NCBI GenBank assembly: GCA_025201365.1 | Contig: JAIXMF010000252.1 | Coordinates: 1-20,617, forward strand | Reading direction: 5' to 3' | DNA from: Syncephalis plumigaleata | Taxonomy: Eukaryota > Zoopagomycota > Zoopagomycetes > Zoopagales > Piptocephalidaceae | DNA: 20,617 bases | Part shown: positions 1-12,370 of the stretch, piece after piece | Numbering within the stretch: position 1 is the stretch's first letter | Layout: every line of letters starts with the position of its first letter | Made by a program: the position numbers and the translations under genes | The notes under the pieces: generated by a model | The model's database searches: none | Told to the model about the DNA's origin: nothing | Seen by the model: only the letters and a program-made list of their open reading frames with translations

Positions 1-204
1 ACCAAAGACTCCAACTGCGACAGCAAAAAGACTACCGGTAATACTGGTAACACTAGTAACACTGGTGCCTGTCAACCAGGTCAATACACATGTAACAGCA
101 ATGGACAACTCGGCCAATGCAATTATGGTGCCTATACCTGGTTCAACTGCAGTAAGGGAACCACTTGTCGCAACAGCGGTAACTACTACTACTGCGGCTA
201 CTAA
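1..204 (+). CDS. C-terminus of a secreted chitin-binding protein (CBM19 module), 5' truncated
   Basis: Frame 1 is open from the window edge to TAA at 202-204, giving 67 residues. Residues 11-22 are a Thr/Gly/Asn repeat, typical of an extracellular linker. From residue 24 there is a small six-cysteine module (C24, C31, C40, C50, C56, C65) containing QCNYGAYTW and CSKGTTC. This spacing and the C-x-x-GTTC signature match carbohydrate-binding module family 19, known at the C-terminus of fungal GH18 chitinases such as yeast Cts1, where it binds cell-wall chitin. The protein is therefore probably secreted, but its catalytic part, if any, lies outside the window. It could be a chitinase, another glycoside hydrolase or a binding-only wall protein. 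The longer ORF in frame 2 (65-277) overlaps it and lacks these features. Confidence 0.8.
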   Translation, partial: TKDSNCDSKKTTGNTGNTSNTGACQPGQYTCNSNGQLGQCNYGAYTWFNCSKGTTCRNSGNYYYCGY

Positions 205-215
205 GGGAAACCATC

Positions 216-402
216 CTGCTGCTGCTGCTGCTGCTTCTGATGTTATCAGAAAGAAAGATGTACGACTATTCTGGTAGTAGTTGATCTGTGATATTTGTAC
301 ACTCTCTCCTAGTCAAAAAAGAAGTCTCCTCCCCCCTACCATGTCAGTACCACACTGTTGTGACCACCACCACCACCACCATTACCTTGTTGTTGTTGTT
401 GT
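216..402. repeat. Trinucleotide tracts in the 3' flank of the CBM19 gene
   Basis: Three simple tracts are visible: six CTG units at 216-233, a run of CCA units at about 364-380, and TTG units at about 386-402. They lie after the stop codon, so they are presumably in the 3' UTR. Confidence 0.85.
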
Positions 403-576
403 TTCTTGAACAATGACATCATTCTAACGAACAATACACGTAATACATACACATTCATCATTCCATAGTAGGATAGAGAATATCGAGTTGTCTATTCTCC
501 GGTAGAGTGATTAGCTGGTCTCTTTACTCCATCGTAATGAATAGAAGTCGAGTTCAATTTCCCTACTATTTACGAC

Positions 577-582
577 AATAAA
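577..582 (+). terminator. Candidate poly(A) signal for the CBM19 gene
   Basis: An AATAAA hexamer lies about 370 nt after the CBM19 stop codon. It is the first perfect hexamer seen downstream. Further copies at about 928 and 974 make the assignment uncertain. Confidence 0.35.
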
Positions 583-876
583 GATGTTTTAAAATACATT
601 AATTGATTTTACATATTTCCCAATGCCAACCAGAACGATATTGAAAGAAGTTGTAGCTGCCTATATCTCAGTGCCTCAAATAACTACCATAGCAACATGT
701 ACTCAAGACTGTTCTAGCTTTGTGACCGCATTGAGGAGTATGCAAGTTCAAGCACAATAAGTACCACAACCACGACCACCACTACTATAATCATCTGGTA
801 ATAGATTTACTCGGTAGTTCCTTAAAAAGACGCAGCAATCTAGCTGATAGCAAGGTTATATGAGTTTTATTAATGC

Positions 877-1409
877 CTCATGCTTTCATGGTTGGAATAT
901 GCGCACAATACGATGAATGATTTATTAAAATAAAGCTACGATTTTAATGATCCTACAATCATATGGACGTGTCAATAAAGCATGAGCATACCTGATCGTA
1001 TCTATAATGCGATACGACATTCATCCAATTCATATGATCAATTATTATTATCGATTACGCTGTATAAACCAGCATATTCGATGATCTAATAAATCCATTC
1101 ATTCATTTACATACACATGCAGTATACTCTACCAACCAGCTTCCCTAATTGCTCATAGACTTGTGTAGCACATACTGAATCCTACTAGTACACTTACTAG
1201 CAATGCTCAACAGTATACCACCATCCTTTGTCGCTTTTATCTATTCGTTGCTGGGCTATAAGCGGCATTATACCATCACAGCAAAGATACGATGGTATTA
1301 AATGATACGAAGCTTACATTGCCGTATTCACGATACATACTCGAATAAACACAGATATTAAGCAATAAAATGACAATCAATTCAACGTGGAATAAAGTAT
1401 TCGATACTT
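877..1409. repeat. Cluster of short inverted repeats and GATACGA heptamers
   Basis: CTCATGCTTT at 877-886 is the exact reverse complement of 977-986. TCGTATC at 996-1002 pairs with GATACGA at 1011-1017 (8-nt loop). ATACCATC at 1270-1277 pairs with GATGGTAT at 1291-1298 (13-nt loop). AAGTAT at 1395-1400 pairs with ATACTT at 1404-1409. GATACGA also occurs at 1286-1292 and 1304-1310. No function is assigned. Confidence 0.5.
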
Positions 1410-1770
1410 GCATGTCAATAATTATCATTTATGATAGCCGTAACATGCATTATGAGACATTAAGGATAGTCGATTATTGTACTATAAGCAGTGACAAGAA
1501 ACTGAGCATTTGAAAGGGAAGAAAAGTGGGTATCGCGTATAGTATTAATCAAGATCATCAGCGATTAGATGGCAATGATTAATTACCAATTATATCGTAT
1601 TGTTGTTTAACTTCTCATACCGGTACAATTTGACTTGACAAGCCGATAGGTTGCTTCTATCTATCGCTTTCCTTCTTATTGACTTTCTTTCTCTAGTTTT
1701 GCTCTGGGCTCAATAAGAATATCTTCTCTCCGCTCCTTTTATTCAATAGTGTTATACATATATACATAGT

Positions 1771-3378
<1,608 letters not shown>

Positions 3379-4131
3379 GCGACACCAATCGGCCTGATTA
3401 GAAATAGTAATAAACTCAACAAGTCTAAATAAAGATTAATCTAACAATGACTAATAGAATGCTTTTATTGCTATTATATCGCAAATAAACGTCATAATAA
3501 CGTCTACTATCCGTGTAACATGATGATATTCTGTTTTTATATATATATCCTTATCAATGAAATAATCCTACTAATGTAACGATTGGATCAAGTAATTTGC
3601 GCTCATGTACATGCGTGTCACGCGCACCGGATATAATAAAATAGGACTTGGAAACAAATGATGTGTCTGTGTGGTGGCATGCTTCGAATTCCATGCAAGA
3701 CCTGCAGTTGTACTGAGGCATACCGCTACTTGGATTTAAGCATGTCTCGTCGTGGTACTTGCAAGCTGGCAGCATCCATACTTTCTAGTTTCGGATTATT
3801 CATTATGCGGAAACTGGTATTCAACGTACCATGTACTATGCATTTACCCATTTAATTCGAAAAATGACCACACATTACTCTTTGACCACCGGTATAGCTC
3901 TGTTCATAATACAGAGCACAGCATGGCAAATGCACAACCTCTATAATGCATAATGGATGGTGCAGATCATTTGCCTTGACTTCTTCCTACTAATCGTTCA
4001 ATGTCCGTTCATAATATATATATTATCATACTATATCGTTAATCTCATTTTTACTCTTTACTCCTTACTCTCTCCCCTTTCATCATAATTGTTAATATCA
4101 TTATCCTATAACGTATATATCAATTGACGTG
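3379..4131. other. Intergenic region between LYS12 and the 7TM gene
   Basis: It holds the LYS12 3' UTR on the left and the presumed promoter of the 7TM gene on the right, with a pyrimidine-rich stretch at about 4038-4085. A less AT-rich patch at about 3590-3780 has short open frames on both strands, one of them Cys-rich, but no homology or splice support. Confidence 0.5.
3428..3433 (+). terminator. Poly(A) signal of LYS12
   Basis: A perfect AATAAA lies 50 nt after the LYS12 stop codon, a normal 3' UTR distance for a fungus. Confidence 0.6.
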
Positions 4132-5211
4132 ATGGTTGATTGGCAGCAGCTTGATCCTTATTTGCACGATAACTGGCAGCATAATGCTACTAAATGGTTG
4201 GGCGTCCCACTTCATCCGCTTGGTGAACTCGACCATTATAGCTTTGTGTCGGGAGTTTACGATAGCGAGCATCCCATCGATCGAGCAACGGCGCAAGCAC
4301 GTCTACGTAGTGTTCAATTCCAACTGTTGTTTGACGTACTCTTGTCCGCTTGGTCTATGCGTAATCTAATATGTGCCTTAAAAGCATTTCGCATTCGCAC
4401 CAACGACCCAACCGTATGGTGTTGCATCTTCGGTTCACTCTTGGGAGTGGGGGTGATTGTAATCGCCACCATTTCCATGCTTACCAGTCATGTTAACTGT
4501 CGTCAAAACGTATGGTACTTTAGCGCTTCCATCAATATCTCGATTGTTTTCAGTAGTGCTATCGTATTGCACAAAGCGTATCTTGCTTTGTGTAAACAAC
4601 TATGGGTAGCCATCATAGGTGCTATCCTCTTGATGCCACAGTTCGGCTTCCTTTACATCCTCATCGCGTATTCCCCGGTCACACTTACCACGAGCGAGGC
4701 TTGTGTCGTTCATTACCCGGATCTCCTGCCGTGGTACTGGCTTGCCGTCACCACTCCTACAAACATATTCTTCTCGGCTATATTCACGCATGTCGTCTAC
4801 AAGCAGTATCGCATCTTGGGCACCGCTGCTTGGAAAGAATTGGCACGCGATGGCATTCAGACCATGTCGCAAATTGTAGTTTGCAACATTATATGTGAAA
4901 TCTTAATTGCAACACGTGTGGGCGATGGTCGCGCGGAATTGTTCTTTGCAGTTGACTGGTAAGTACTCGATGTATTGGCGGTGACACTAGTGAACATATA
5001 GGATGATACTTATCAATTGTACAGGGTTATCACCATAACTGTCCTGGTCAATCATTGTATCAACACTATCATCAAGTCTACTATCGTGGAAAACAATCCG
5101 AATAGAAATAATGCTGCTGTTTCATCATTCGTCGAAATGCCAGTGACCGCCACATCGAACGGTAGAGGATATCTGGCTACTGGCTTTGAGTCATTCGTCA
5201 TACTCCGTTAG
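4132..5211 (+). CDS. Orphan seven-transmembrane protein, GPCR-like topology
   Basis: There are two exons (4132-4958 and 5025-5211), split inside Trp276 by a GTAAGT...CAG intron, and 337 aa. ATG 4132 is the first in-frame ATG; the codon before it is GTG. By eye the hydrophobic segments are about 62-82, 95-117, 130-153, 158-180, 199-222, 243-260 and 269-293, that is, seven. The N-terminal 60 residues are soluble, with an N-x-T glycosylation sequon at N18, which suggests an outside N-terminus. Cys123 just before TM3 and Cys191 between TM4 and TM5 sit where GPCRs form their TM3-ECL2 disulfide. The C-terminal tail (about 294-337) is polar and Ser/Thr/Asn-rich. I recognise no named family (not clearly Ste2, Ste3, Pth11 or cAMP-receptor type). 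A receptor role is inferred from topology only. Intron-poor structure contrasts with its neighbours. Confidence 0.8.
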
Positions 5212-5326
5212 CACTGTTTATTCATTGCATTATTACTATCAATGGATTAGTTCCACGTTTTTGAATATCAAATATACATTATATTTATATTTATTCATTG
5301 TATATACAATGCTAGATCTTTATTAT

Positions 5327-5332
5327 AATAAA
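5327..5332 (+). terminator. Poly(A) signal of the 7TM gene
   Basis: AATAAA lies about 115 nt after the stop codon, upstream of the WDR6 start. Confidence 0.5.
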
Positions 5333-5488
5333 AAGAGATGAAATTTTCAGTGATCATTCATGTAGATTTACAATAGAATCATTTTGTTTGACTCGTTGAA
5401 AGTTACGAAAGAAACATTGAATTGTTTTTATTTATTTCTTTTTTCCTTTCTACAAATACGACGTGTTTATCTTGTGTTGACGTGCACC

Positions 5489-8400
5489 ATGTCTAATACC
5501 AGTTGTTCTAAACATATCGCTGATATTCAGGTACTTTACTACTCGTAATCAGTTTGCTATTATGCTAAACATAATATTGCTGTTGTCATTTCATAGATAG
5601 AGAAATGTGCACTAATAGGTCCTGTTACGGCGGCTCAGTTCCTTTCCGACACACTTGTACTAGTGGCCGTTGGCTCATTCGTAAGACTCTATAAAGCTAG
5701 TACGGGTGAATTACTAGGACAGCAGGATGTATTGGGATCGGTACGTGTTCACCACATAATAGCAGGTAACTCTCATTATTGATTGGTATGGCACACTACT
5801 CTCACCGCTGAGTATTCGTTATTTAGCAAAACATACGGCTACAGGAGAAGGTGGTGAATCCAATACGTATTTAGTCGCTATAGCTGGTGGAAAATCAATA
5901 ACATTTATGACGGTGCAGCCACATGCGACAACCGAGTAAGCATACTATTTGCCAAACATTTCATTATTCCTACTCTGTCTAATTGGCAATCAAAAAAGTT
6001 TACTACAGGTTGTTCAGCCTATTGTGCAGCTATGCGACTGGATACTTGATGTACAATGGATATACGCAGATGATGACATGGTAGGTAACATCTACTATGC
6101 AATACAGACTAGTTTACATCTAATCCTTCTTGTCTTCTCTTACAGGAATGTAAGAAATCACCCGTTAAATTAGCTATTAGCTATGCGCATAACTTCGTGG
6201 AAATATGGTCCTATCCCGAAATGAAGCAACTACATCGTGTTTACTGCGAGGAGAAGTGTCTTTTGTTCGTAGAATCGATCATTGGTTAATGTAGACATCA
6301 ACTAATCGTATATATATATTCATTAATGCTAGATATGCAAGTCGTTTTTACGGACATCATTTATCTACACTAAATCTTGCTGTTGGTACAGTGTTCAACA
6401 AAATACTTTTATGGTCACCATGCGCTAGATTGGACAACGATGACAACGATGATTCTACGGTGGATGTACAACTTGTAGGCCATGAAGTGAGTAAATGGAT
6501 AAATAGTATCAATTATATTTCTTAGTAATGACATCTATCCTATAGGGTGTAGCGTTTAAACTACGATTTAGTCCAGATGGTCAGCATTTAGCATCTGTTT
6601 CCGATGATCGTACAATTCGTATTTGGTCATTGATGAATACAAAGTGAGTTACACACACGATGTAACCATTCTAATATCTATAGATATATGCTTATACGGT
6701 CGATTAGAAAAGCACCCACCGTGTTATTTGGTCATCAAGCACGTATATGGGATTGTCAGTTTATCGATGACTTATTAATAAGTGTATCTGAGGCAAGTCG
6801 AATGAATAACTAGTATTTGATATAATGTTACTAATATACATCATTTATAGGATTGTACGTGTGTGGTATGGAAGATGGAGGAGAATGGTGAAGATGCTCG
6901 TCGTATCGCTGTATGGGATGGTCACTATACCAAGAATGCATGGTGTTTGGCAGTAAATCCATCACGTACACTTGTTGTATGTATTTGATGATTATTCATT
7001 TGTTACTTACTCGTTACTGATTCATTCATGGTCATTTAGGTAACAGGCGGTGATGATGGTGGTATTCGAGTTTGGCCATTAGCATCAGTAAAGGATCAAT
7101 TAATCGGTAATGATAGATGTGATTATAGTACGAGTAATTGATGCATACTAATTGTCATGATAGATTCGAGTGATCAAATGCAACCAGTAGTTCTACCAGA
7201 TCCAAGTAAATACTGCTTGAATGGCAGTTTATCCAAGGTAAATAATACTAGTAACAATCGTATAATCAATACAGCTCAATGAATGATTGATAGGAAGTGG
7301 CATCAAAGGAAGGTATACGTAACTTTGTCTATATTCATCCAGGCATGATTATTGTTAGTACATTCTCGGGGTAAGTAATCTGTAATGAATGAACAAGTAA
7401 TAGATGATTTATAGTAATATTACATTCAGTTATATTCTAAGATATGCTCTATACGAAGATACATGGCATTCCATATATCAAGATGCTGCTTTAATAAGTT
7501 ACTGTATGATGACAGCCTCACCCGATGGATCATTTATTGTATGTGGTTCAATTACCGGTCAATTAACATTATTAGCAATTGAAGATAATGAACAGGTATG
7601 AATAGCGTGTCAATACATATGTGTGTGTCATTCAGTAATCTTTATTTCTAATATGTCATTTATACAAATAGCCACTACAACAATGGAAACCTCATACAGA
7701 AAAGATATTCGATATTTATATTCTGCAAACAAATTGTAAGTAGACATGATTGTTATATTTTAGTAGTTGTTATTAACATCAACTAACATCGATTCATACT
7801 ATTAGACAATGAGTCAGTGTATGACATATTATCGATTACTTGGTTGGGTGATTTAGTATGGTATCGCTATGATAGGGTAAATGTAGGTGGCAATAATAGT
7901 AAATGTCATTACTACAGGATTATATCTGATAGTATTGTATAGAACACGTTAATACCTAGAGCAAAACTTGTACCTCCACCTCATACAGTGGTGGTATCAG
8001 TGGATATTGATCCAACAGAGCAATTATTAGTATGTGGTTCACGGGAAGGTGCCCTACTTGTGTATGATCTCTCGAGTATTCCATCCGAGTATAATGCAGA
8101 TACAGCAATCATTGCTATTCAACCAGTATGGGAACTACGACGATCACATGGTAGAAATGCAGTTACTACAGTAGCTTTTCGTAGACAACCAGGTACAGAA
8201 GAACTTGTTGTGTGGTCAACAGGTCGAGATGGTGCCTATGCACAATGGCGTGTTCATCAAGCATTAGTCACACATGAACATACTAGTGATAGTGATAGTA
8301 AAGAAGAAAGAACCATCCGGTTAGAACGTATATTCTACTCCAAAGTGACCAAAGGATGGCTAGAACGAGTAAGTGAAATATTGACTACTACTACTACTAC

Positions 8401-10894
8401 TACTACTAATAAGAGTGAATTATTACAGATTTATTTCATGGATAATCAAGTATTACTCGGTGGATTCTTCCAGAAACGATTCTTCCTCTACAATGAAACA
8501 CGTCACTACGAGGTAATCAATGAATGGATGAATGTGAACTATTAGTAAGTGAATACTAATAAGCGCATTGCTAGATGTTATCGGTGGCATGTGGTGGTTC
8601 TCATCGTCGTTGGCGATTCCTTATTGGTAATGCAAAACTAGAGAATACCGTGTTTTCCTTTATGCGTATGGAGAAGGTTAGTTCATCATTTAATGAAATA
8701 AGAAAATGTGAGATTACTTATACTTGAATATCTATCTATCTATCTATCTATTAGGTACTTGTGTATTCGGTGACACAATCAGCAGAACTATCTATACCTC
8801 CAAAATTACAGGTTAGTCCATTATAATGAATATCATTTCAATAGAATGATTCTTAACCATATGAATGATATAGGGAAATCTACACGGTCGAGAGATACGT
8901 ACTATTCAATGGATAAGTAAGTAGTTAGCATTGTTGTATCATAATCAGCTTATTAATATATGCGTATATATATAGACATGAAAGAACATCCTATACTATT
9001 ATCAGGAGGCGAGGATGGTTATTTATGCTTGTCACATTGTAAGTATTCATGTTGCATGACTATCATCTGTATTACACATTACTAATGAGTGCTATAGTGA
9101 TTACAAACACACACGACATGTCTATTGTGCCCTATTGTCGGATTAAAGCACACTCATCGGTCATTAGAGCATCTGCACTATCAGATCACGGTATATATAA
9201 TTAATATCATACTACGGATACGTAAAACTAAACTATATTACTAGATAACTCATCTCCACTATTGGTTACATGTGGTGGTGCTGATGAACTACGAGTATGG
9301 CGTGTTCATATCGAATCAACTACTGCGACAGATGACATCACACTAGGGAAACAAACATTACCGGCAATATCTGTTCATGAATTGAGTAGTTGTCCATCCA
9401 CCAAGTAATACCGATACAGTAGATACTAGTCTATTCATTTGTATATTAACTCTTTACTATTATTACTATTACTAATAACTAGTGTACCATTCGAGATTCG
9501 TATTATGGATGTTTGTGTATTCTCATTGCAACAATTCTTTACTGAACGTAACACAATCCATCCCATTAAGAGTAAAGCAACTGATACAACACATATTATT
9601 ACTGCTGTTTATTCGGATGCATTTGTGCGTGTAAGTATGCATACACTAACTGTATAATTAGTCATCTCATTGATGTCATGAACATTATTAGATATGGGCC
9701 TTCTCTGACACTACTAAATCATGGCAATGTCTTGCTCAATCTGATGAACATCAGAAATGCATACTTTCCTGTACCATGATTTGGTATAATGGTAAGTACT
9801 AATAGCTATAGCTATATCGATTATTAATATTAATATTAATATTACTATAGGACATCCACTATTAATAACTGGTGCCACAAATGGCAGGTATGCATTATTA
9901 GTATTACTATTATTAGTGTATATTTATTGATTTATATGACAATTATGAACAGTGTTTATGTCTGGGATATTACGGCAGTATTGACATCTCACTATGAAGG
10001 TGAGTATCAGTGCTGCATACATGCCAATCCATGGTAACTCAAATGGTATATTTTTATATAAATAGATCAATGCAATGATAATGATGCATCTATTGCAGAT
10101 GATGTAGTGCATCTGCATCCATTGCTAAAAATGCCATCTCTACATCAATCCGGTGTTAATTGTTTAGATGCTACTATAATGCAGTCTTCCTCTTCTTCCT
10201 CTTCTATATTCATTGCTACAGGTGGTGATGACAATGCACTTCATGTAGTGGAACTAGTTGTCATCAAGGATAATCCATGTCAACTAGCTATCAAACAAAT
10301 GATACATGAACCTAATGCTCATGCATCTGCTCTACAAGGTTAGTAATAATGTGTACACTACAATGCTTGGCTAACCATTTACCACTGCTCTCTTATTTAT
10401 TTCTATCAAGGATGTCAATTCCTTACAAGTTGTAATGGTCTCTTAGTGACAGTGGCATGGGATCTTAGACTGCAATGGTGGCAATTGACCGAGGCATCTG
10501 CCACAGGCATTGAATGCATACCGCAACCATTCGGCAGTTACTTGTCACAAGACAGGAGACATGAATTGATGGAACGGCATGTCAAGCCTGCAGATGCAAC
10601 AACTTCACTTGCATTGGTACACTCCACCATGTTAAACGTCACCGATCCATCAGCACTGGCCATACTAGATACATCAGTCATGAATACAAGTGATCAACAT
10701 TCTATTCATCATGATGATAATGACACATCTTTGTGAGTAACAATCTAATTAATTAATTAATTGATTTACTTATTAACTTACTTATTCATATATATCATAG
10801 ATCTTCACCTTTATTAGCTATAGCTGGTATGGGTGTGCAAGTTGTACGTATGACATCAACAACGCGTTCAGTAACAGCTGGCCTGCCAAGCTAG
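5489..10894 (+). CDS. TRM734 (WDR6): WDR6/Trm734-type WD40 protein, partner of the tRNA 2'-O-methyltransferase Trm7/FTSJ1
   Basis: In yeast and human this WD40 scaffold directs Trm7/FTSJ1 to methylate ribose 34 of tRNA-Phe and other tRNAs in the cytosol. The thirty exons are 5489-5530, 5597-5765, 5827-5935, 5999-6080, 6146-6264, 6333-6486, 6546-6643, 6684-6792, 6851-6976, 7040-7106, 7164-7237, 7294-7370, 7415-7595, 7672-7735, 7806-7876, 7943-8368, 8429-8512, 8575-8676, 8755-8811, 8874-8916, 8976-9038, 9098-9190, 9245-9404, 9483-9630, 9692-9791, 9851-9887, 9953-9999, 10066-10338, 10411-10732 and 10801-10894, encoding 1196 aa. WDR6 landmarks occur in order: GPVTA near the N-terminus, [48 protein letters not shown] (about 607-616), [27 protein letters not shown] and [10 protein letters not shown] near the C-terminus. 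Unusual splice sites are a GC donor at 6793, a GTTCGT donor at 6265 and an in-frame intron at 8369-8428. Human WDR6 is slightly shorter. Confidence 0.92.
6793..6850 (+). other. GC-AG intron in WDR6
   Basis: The donor is GCAAGT and the acceptor TTATAG. Only this junction joins Ser-Glu to Asp-Cys and restores the WD blade SEDCTCVVW, equivalent to human GEDCVCLVW. No GT donor keeps the frame here. Confidence 0.85.
8369..8428 (+). other. In-frame, stop-free intron with ACT microsatellite in WDR6
   Basis: GTAAGT at 8369 and TTACAG ending at 8428 bound 60 nt (20 codons) with no stop. The interior holds eight perfect ACT units (8384-8407), read as poly-Thr if retained. Removal joins KGWLER to IYFMDN in line with WDR6, so splicing is favoured. 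Confidence 0.75.
8731..8750 (+). repeat. TCTA tetranucleotide tract next to a WDR6 3' splice site
   Basis: Five TCTA units sit directly before the TTAG acceptor at 8751-8754, probably acting as its polypyrimidine tract. Confidence 0.8.
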
Positions 10895-11129
10895 ACTATC
10901 AGGTCGTACGAAACCATTTGAATTACCGCCACACTGACCAACTATACAAACAGACGTACATGCAGCATAACCCCTTTAATCTTCAACGGATTGACATCCA
11001 CAGACACACAGACACGCGCAGCAGTTAATTGAATTCAATCTATGATGACACTGTGTTATTGATAACATACAACAACAATGACGATAATCCATTATAATGC
11101 GTTGATGATGTGCATGTTAGCATAGTGTA

Positions 11130-11163
11130 GAATGAATGAATGAATGAATGAATGAATGAATGA
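11130..11163. repeat. GAAT tetranucleotide microsatellite
   Basis: About 8.5 perfect units of GAAT, intergenic. Confidence 0.9.
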
Positions 11164-11291
11164 CATGACATGATAGCATACACATGAATAGTGAGATAAT
11201 AATACGCATTCTCTAGTGCTACTACTACTACTAGCATCATGTGGCCCGTGACTCATGTAGGCAGGTACTTTTTGTAATATTCAGTGTATGA

Positions 11292-11328
11292 ACACACACA
11301 CACATACACACACTACATGCATACACAC
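11292..11328. repeat. CA-rich dinucleotide tract
   Basis: An alternating purine/pyrimidine run at 11292-11313, mostly CA, is followed after one phase break by another at 11314-11328. It lies upstream of the Rap1GAP-like gene. Confidence 0.85.
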
Positions 11329-11970
11329 TCTTACTTCTTTCTTAAATATCCTTCCACATGCCTTAACCTCGTATGCCAGACTTTTCAATATTACATATTG
11401 CATACCTTTCTCGTTCTTTTCTTTCCTATTCACTTCGCTTACTCGCTCACTCACCTGCTGTCTCCTCTTCAATAACTACTACTACTTGTCAACTATCATA
11501 CCATTGTCACTTGTTTGTTGTATTACATTCACTCGAGTAGTATAAGCGATCTTTGGCTAGTACATTATCGTCTTGATAAAACGAAGGCTATCTGATCCTT
11601 GTAGCTCGTTTATTTTGTTTTATCTGTGTTATCTATTTATCTATTAGTTCGTTCGTTTGTTTGTTCCCGCTGGTTCATTATTCGTTTTATTCGATGCTGT
11701 TCGGTGTATCGACATTGATTCTCCTCCATTAAATCTACGCATTCATATATACCTCCTATATAGTCTTTTATTTCTCTGTGATAATTCGTGAATACTATTA
11801 TAAATCATCTCTTTGCCACTACAATCCTTCTCCATTTTGACCTATTTCGTTTCTTCTTTCCCTACACTTTAACTAATATTCTGTAAAGACTTTTTTGTTT
11901 CTATTTAATCAAGAGTGTTCAACGCCAACCTTGTTATATTCCTTACATTACTATTATTATATTTGTTATA

Positions 11971-12331
11971 ATGTCGGTTATACTAGATAATCCACAATAT
12001 GTGTTATCACCCACTGACCCGCGTGCACGTGTGGGGGCCATTATGGAGACGTTAACACAAGAGTCAGAAAAGAATATTGCGTGGTTTAAGGAGTATTTCT
12101 ATGGACGAGGTAAGCTACTCTTCTATGCTATTACTACAACATTGATAGGAATAACCATGAACATCATTGAATATCAATAGAACATGTAACATTTCTAGCG
12201 TTGGATTCACCGCGTGGACCGCTGGCCGTGTCTATCGTGGAAGATCAACGCAACTGCTATCGCGCCCTTATTCGTAGTACTCAGGTAAATGAAAGCTTGT
12301 ATCCGCTGATGGCACAACATTATCTAATGAA

Positions 12332-12370
<39 letters not shown>

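Larger units (their letters stand above)
205..1770. other. Gene-poor AT-rich intergenic region
   Basis: No coding exon, tRNA A/B boxes or other RNA gene could be supported here. The left part should hold the 3' UTR of the CBM19 gene, with trinucleotide tracts and an AATAAA at 577-582. The right end (about 1620-1770) is pyrimidine-rich and should be the promoter and leader of LYS12. The middle (about 870-1410) holds several short inverted repeats and a recurring GATACGA heptamer, listed separately. Confidence 0.6.
10895..11970. other. Intergenic region between WDR6 and the Rap1GAP-like gene
   Basis: It holds no supported gene. No perfect AATAAA follows the WDR6 stop closely. The centre has a GAAT tract and a CA-rich alternating tract. 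From about 11330 the plus strand is strongly pyrimidine-rich with many TTT/CTT runs, as expected of a long fungal promoter and leader for the gene at 11971. Short open frames on both strands at 11281-11545 come from this low-complexity sequence. Confidence 0.6.

Noticed and set aside
65-277. 70-aa plus-strand ORF in frame 2
   Set aside because: It overlaps the frame-1 CBM19 tail, which has the cysteine signature; the frame-2 product is low-complexity Ala/Thr from the CTG tract.
205-1770. tRNA, 5S or snRNA gene in the gene desert
   Set aside because: No B-box-like GGTTCGAATCC or recognisable snRNA sequence on either strand by eye; a tRNAscan-SE/Infernal search would be decisive.
4129-4131. 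Start of the 7TM protein at 4129
   Set aside because: Position 4129 is GTG. The next codon, ATG at 4132, is the expected eukaryotic start.
4600-4898. ORFs on both strands inside the 7TM gene
   Set aside because: They are shadows of the long open frame; the seven-TM pattern exists only in the frame starting at 4132.
11281-11545. Short ORFs on both strands over the CA and pyrimidine tracts
   Set aside because: Composition-driven open frames with Thr/His or Leu/Ser runs; no splice or homology support.
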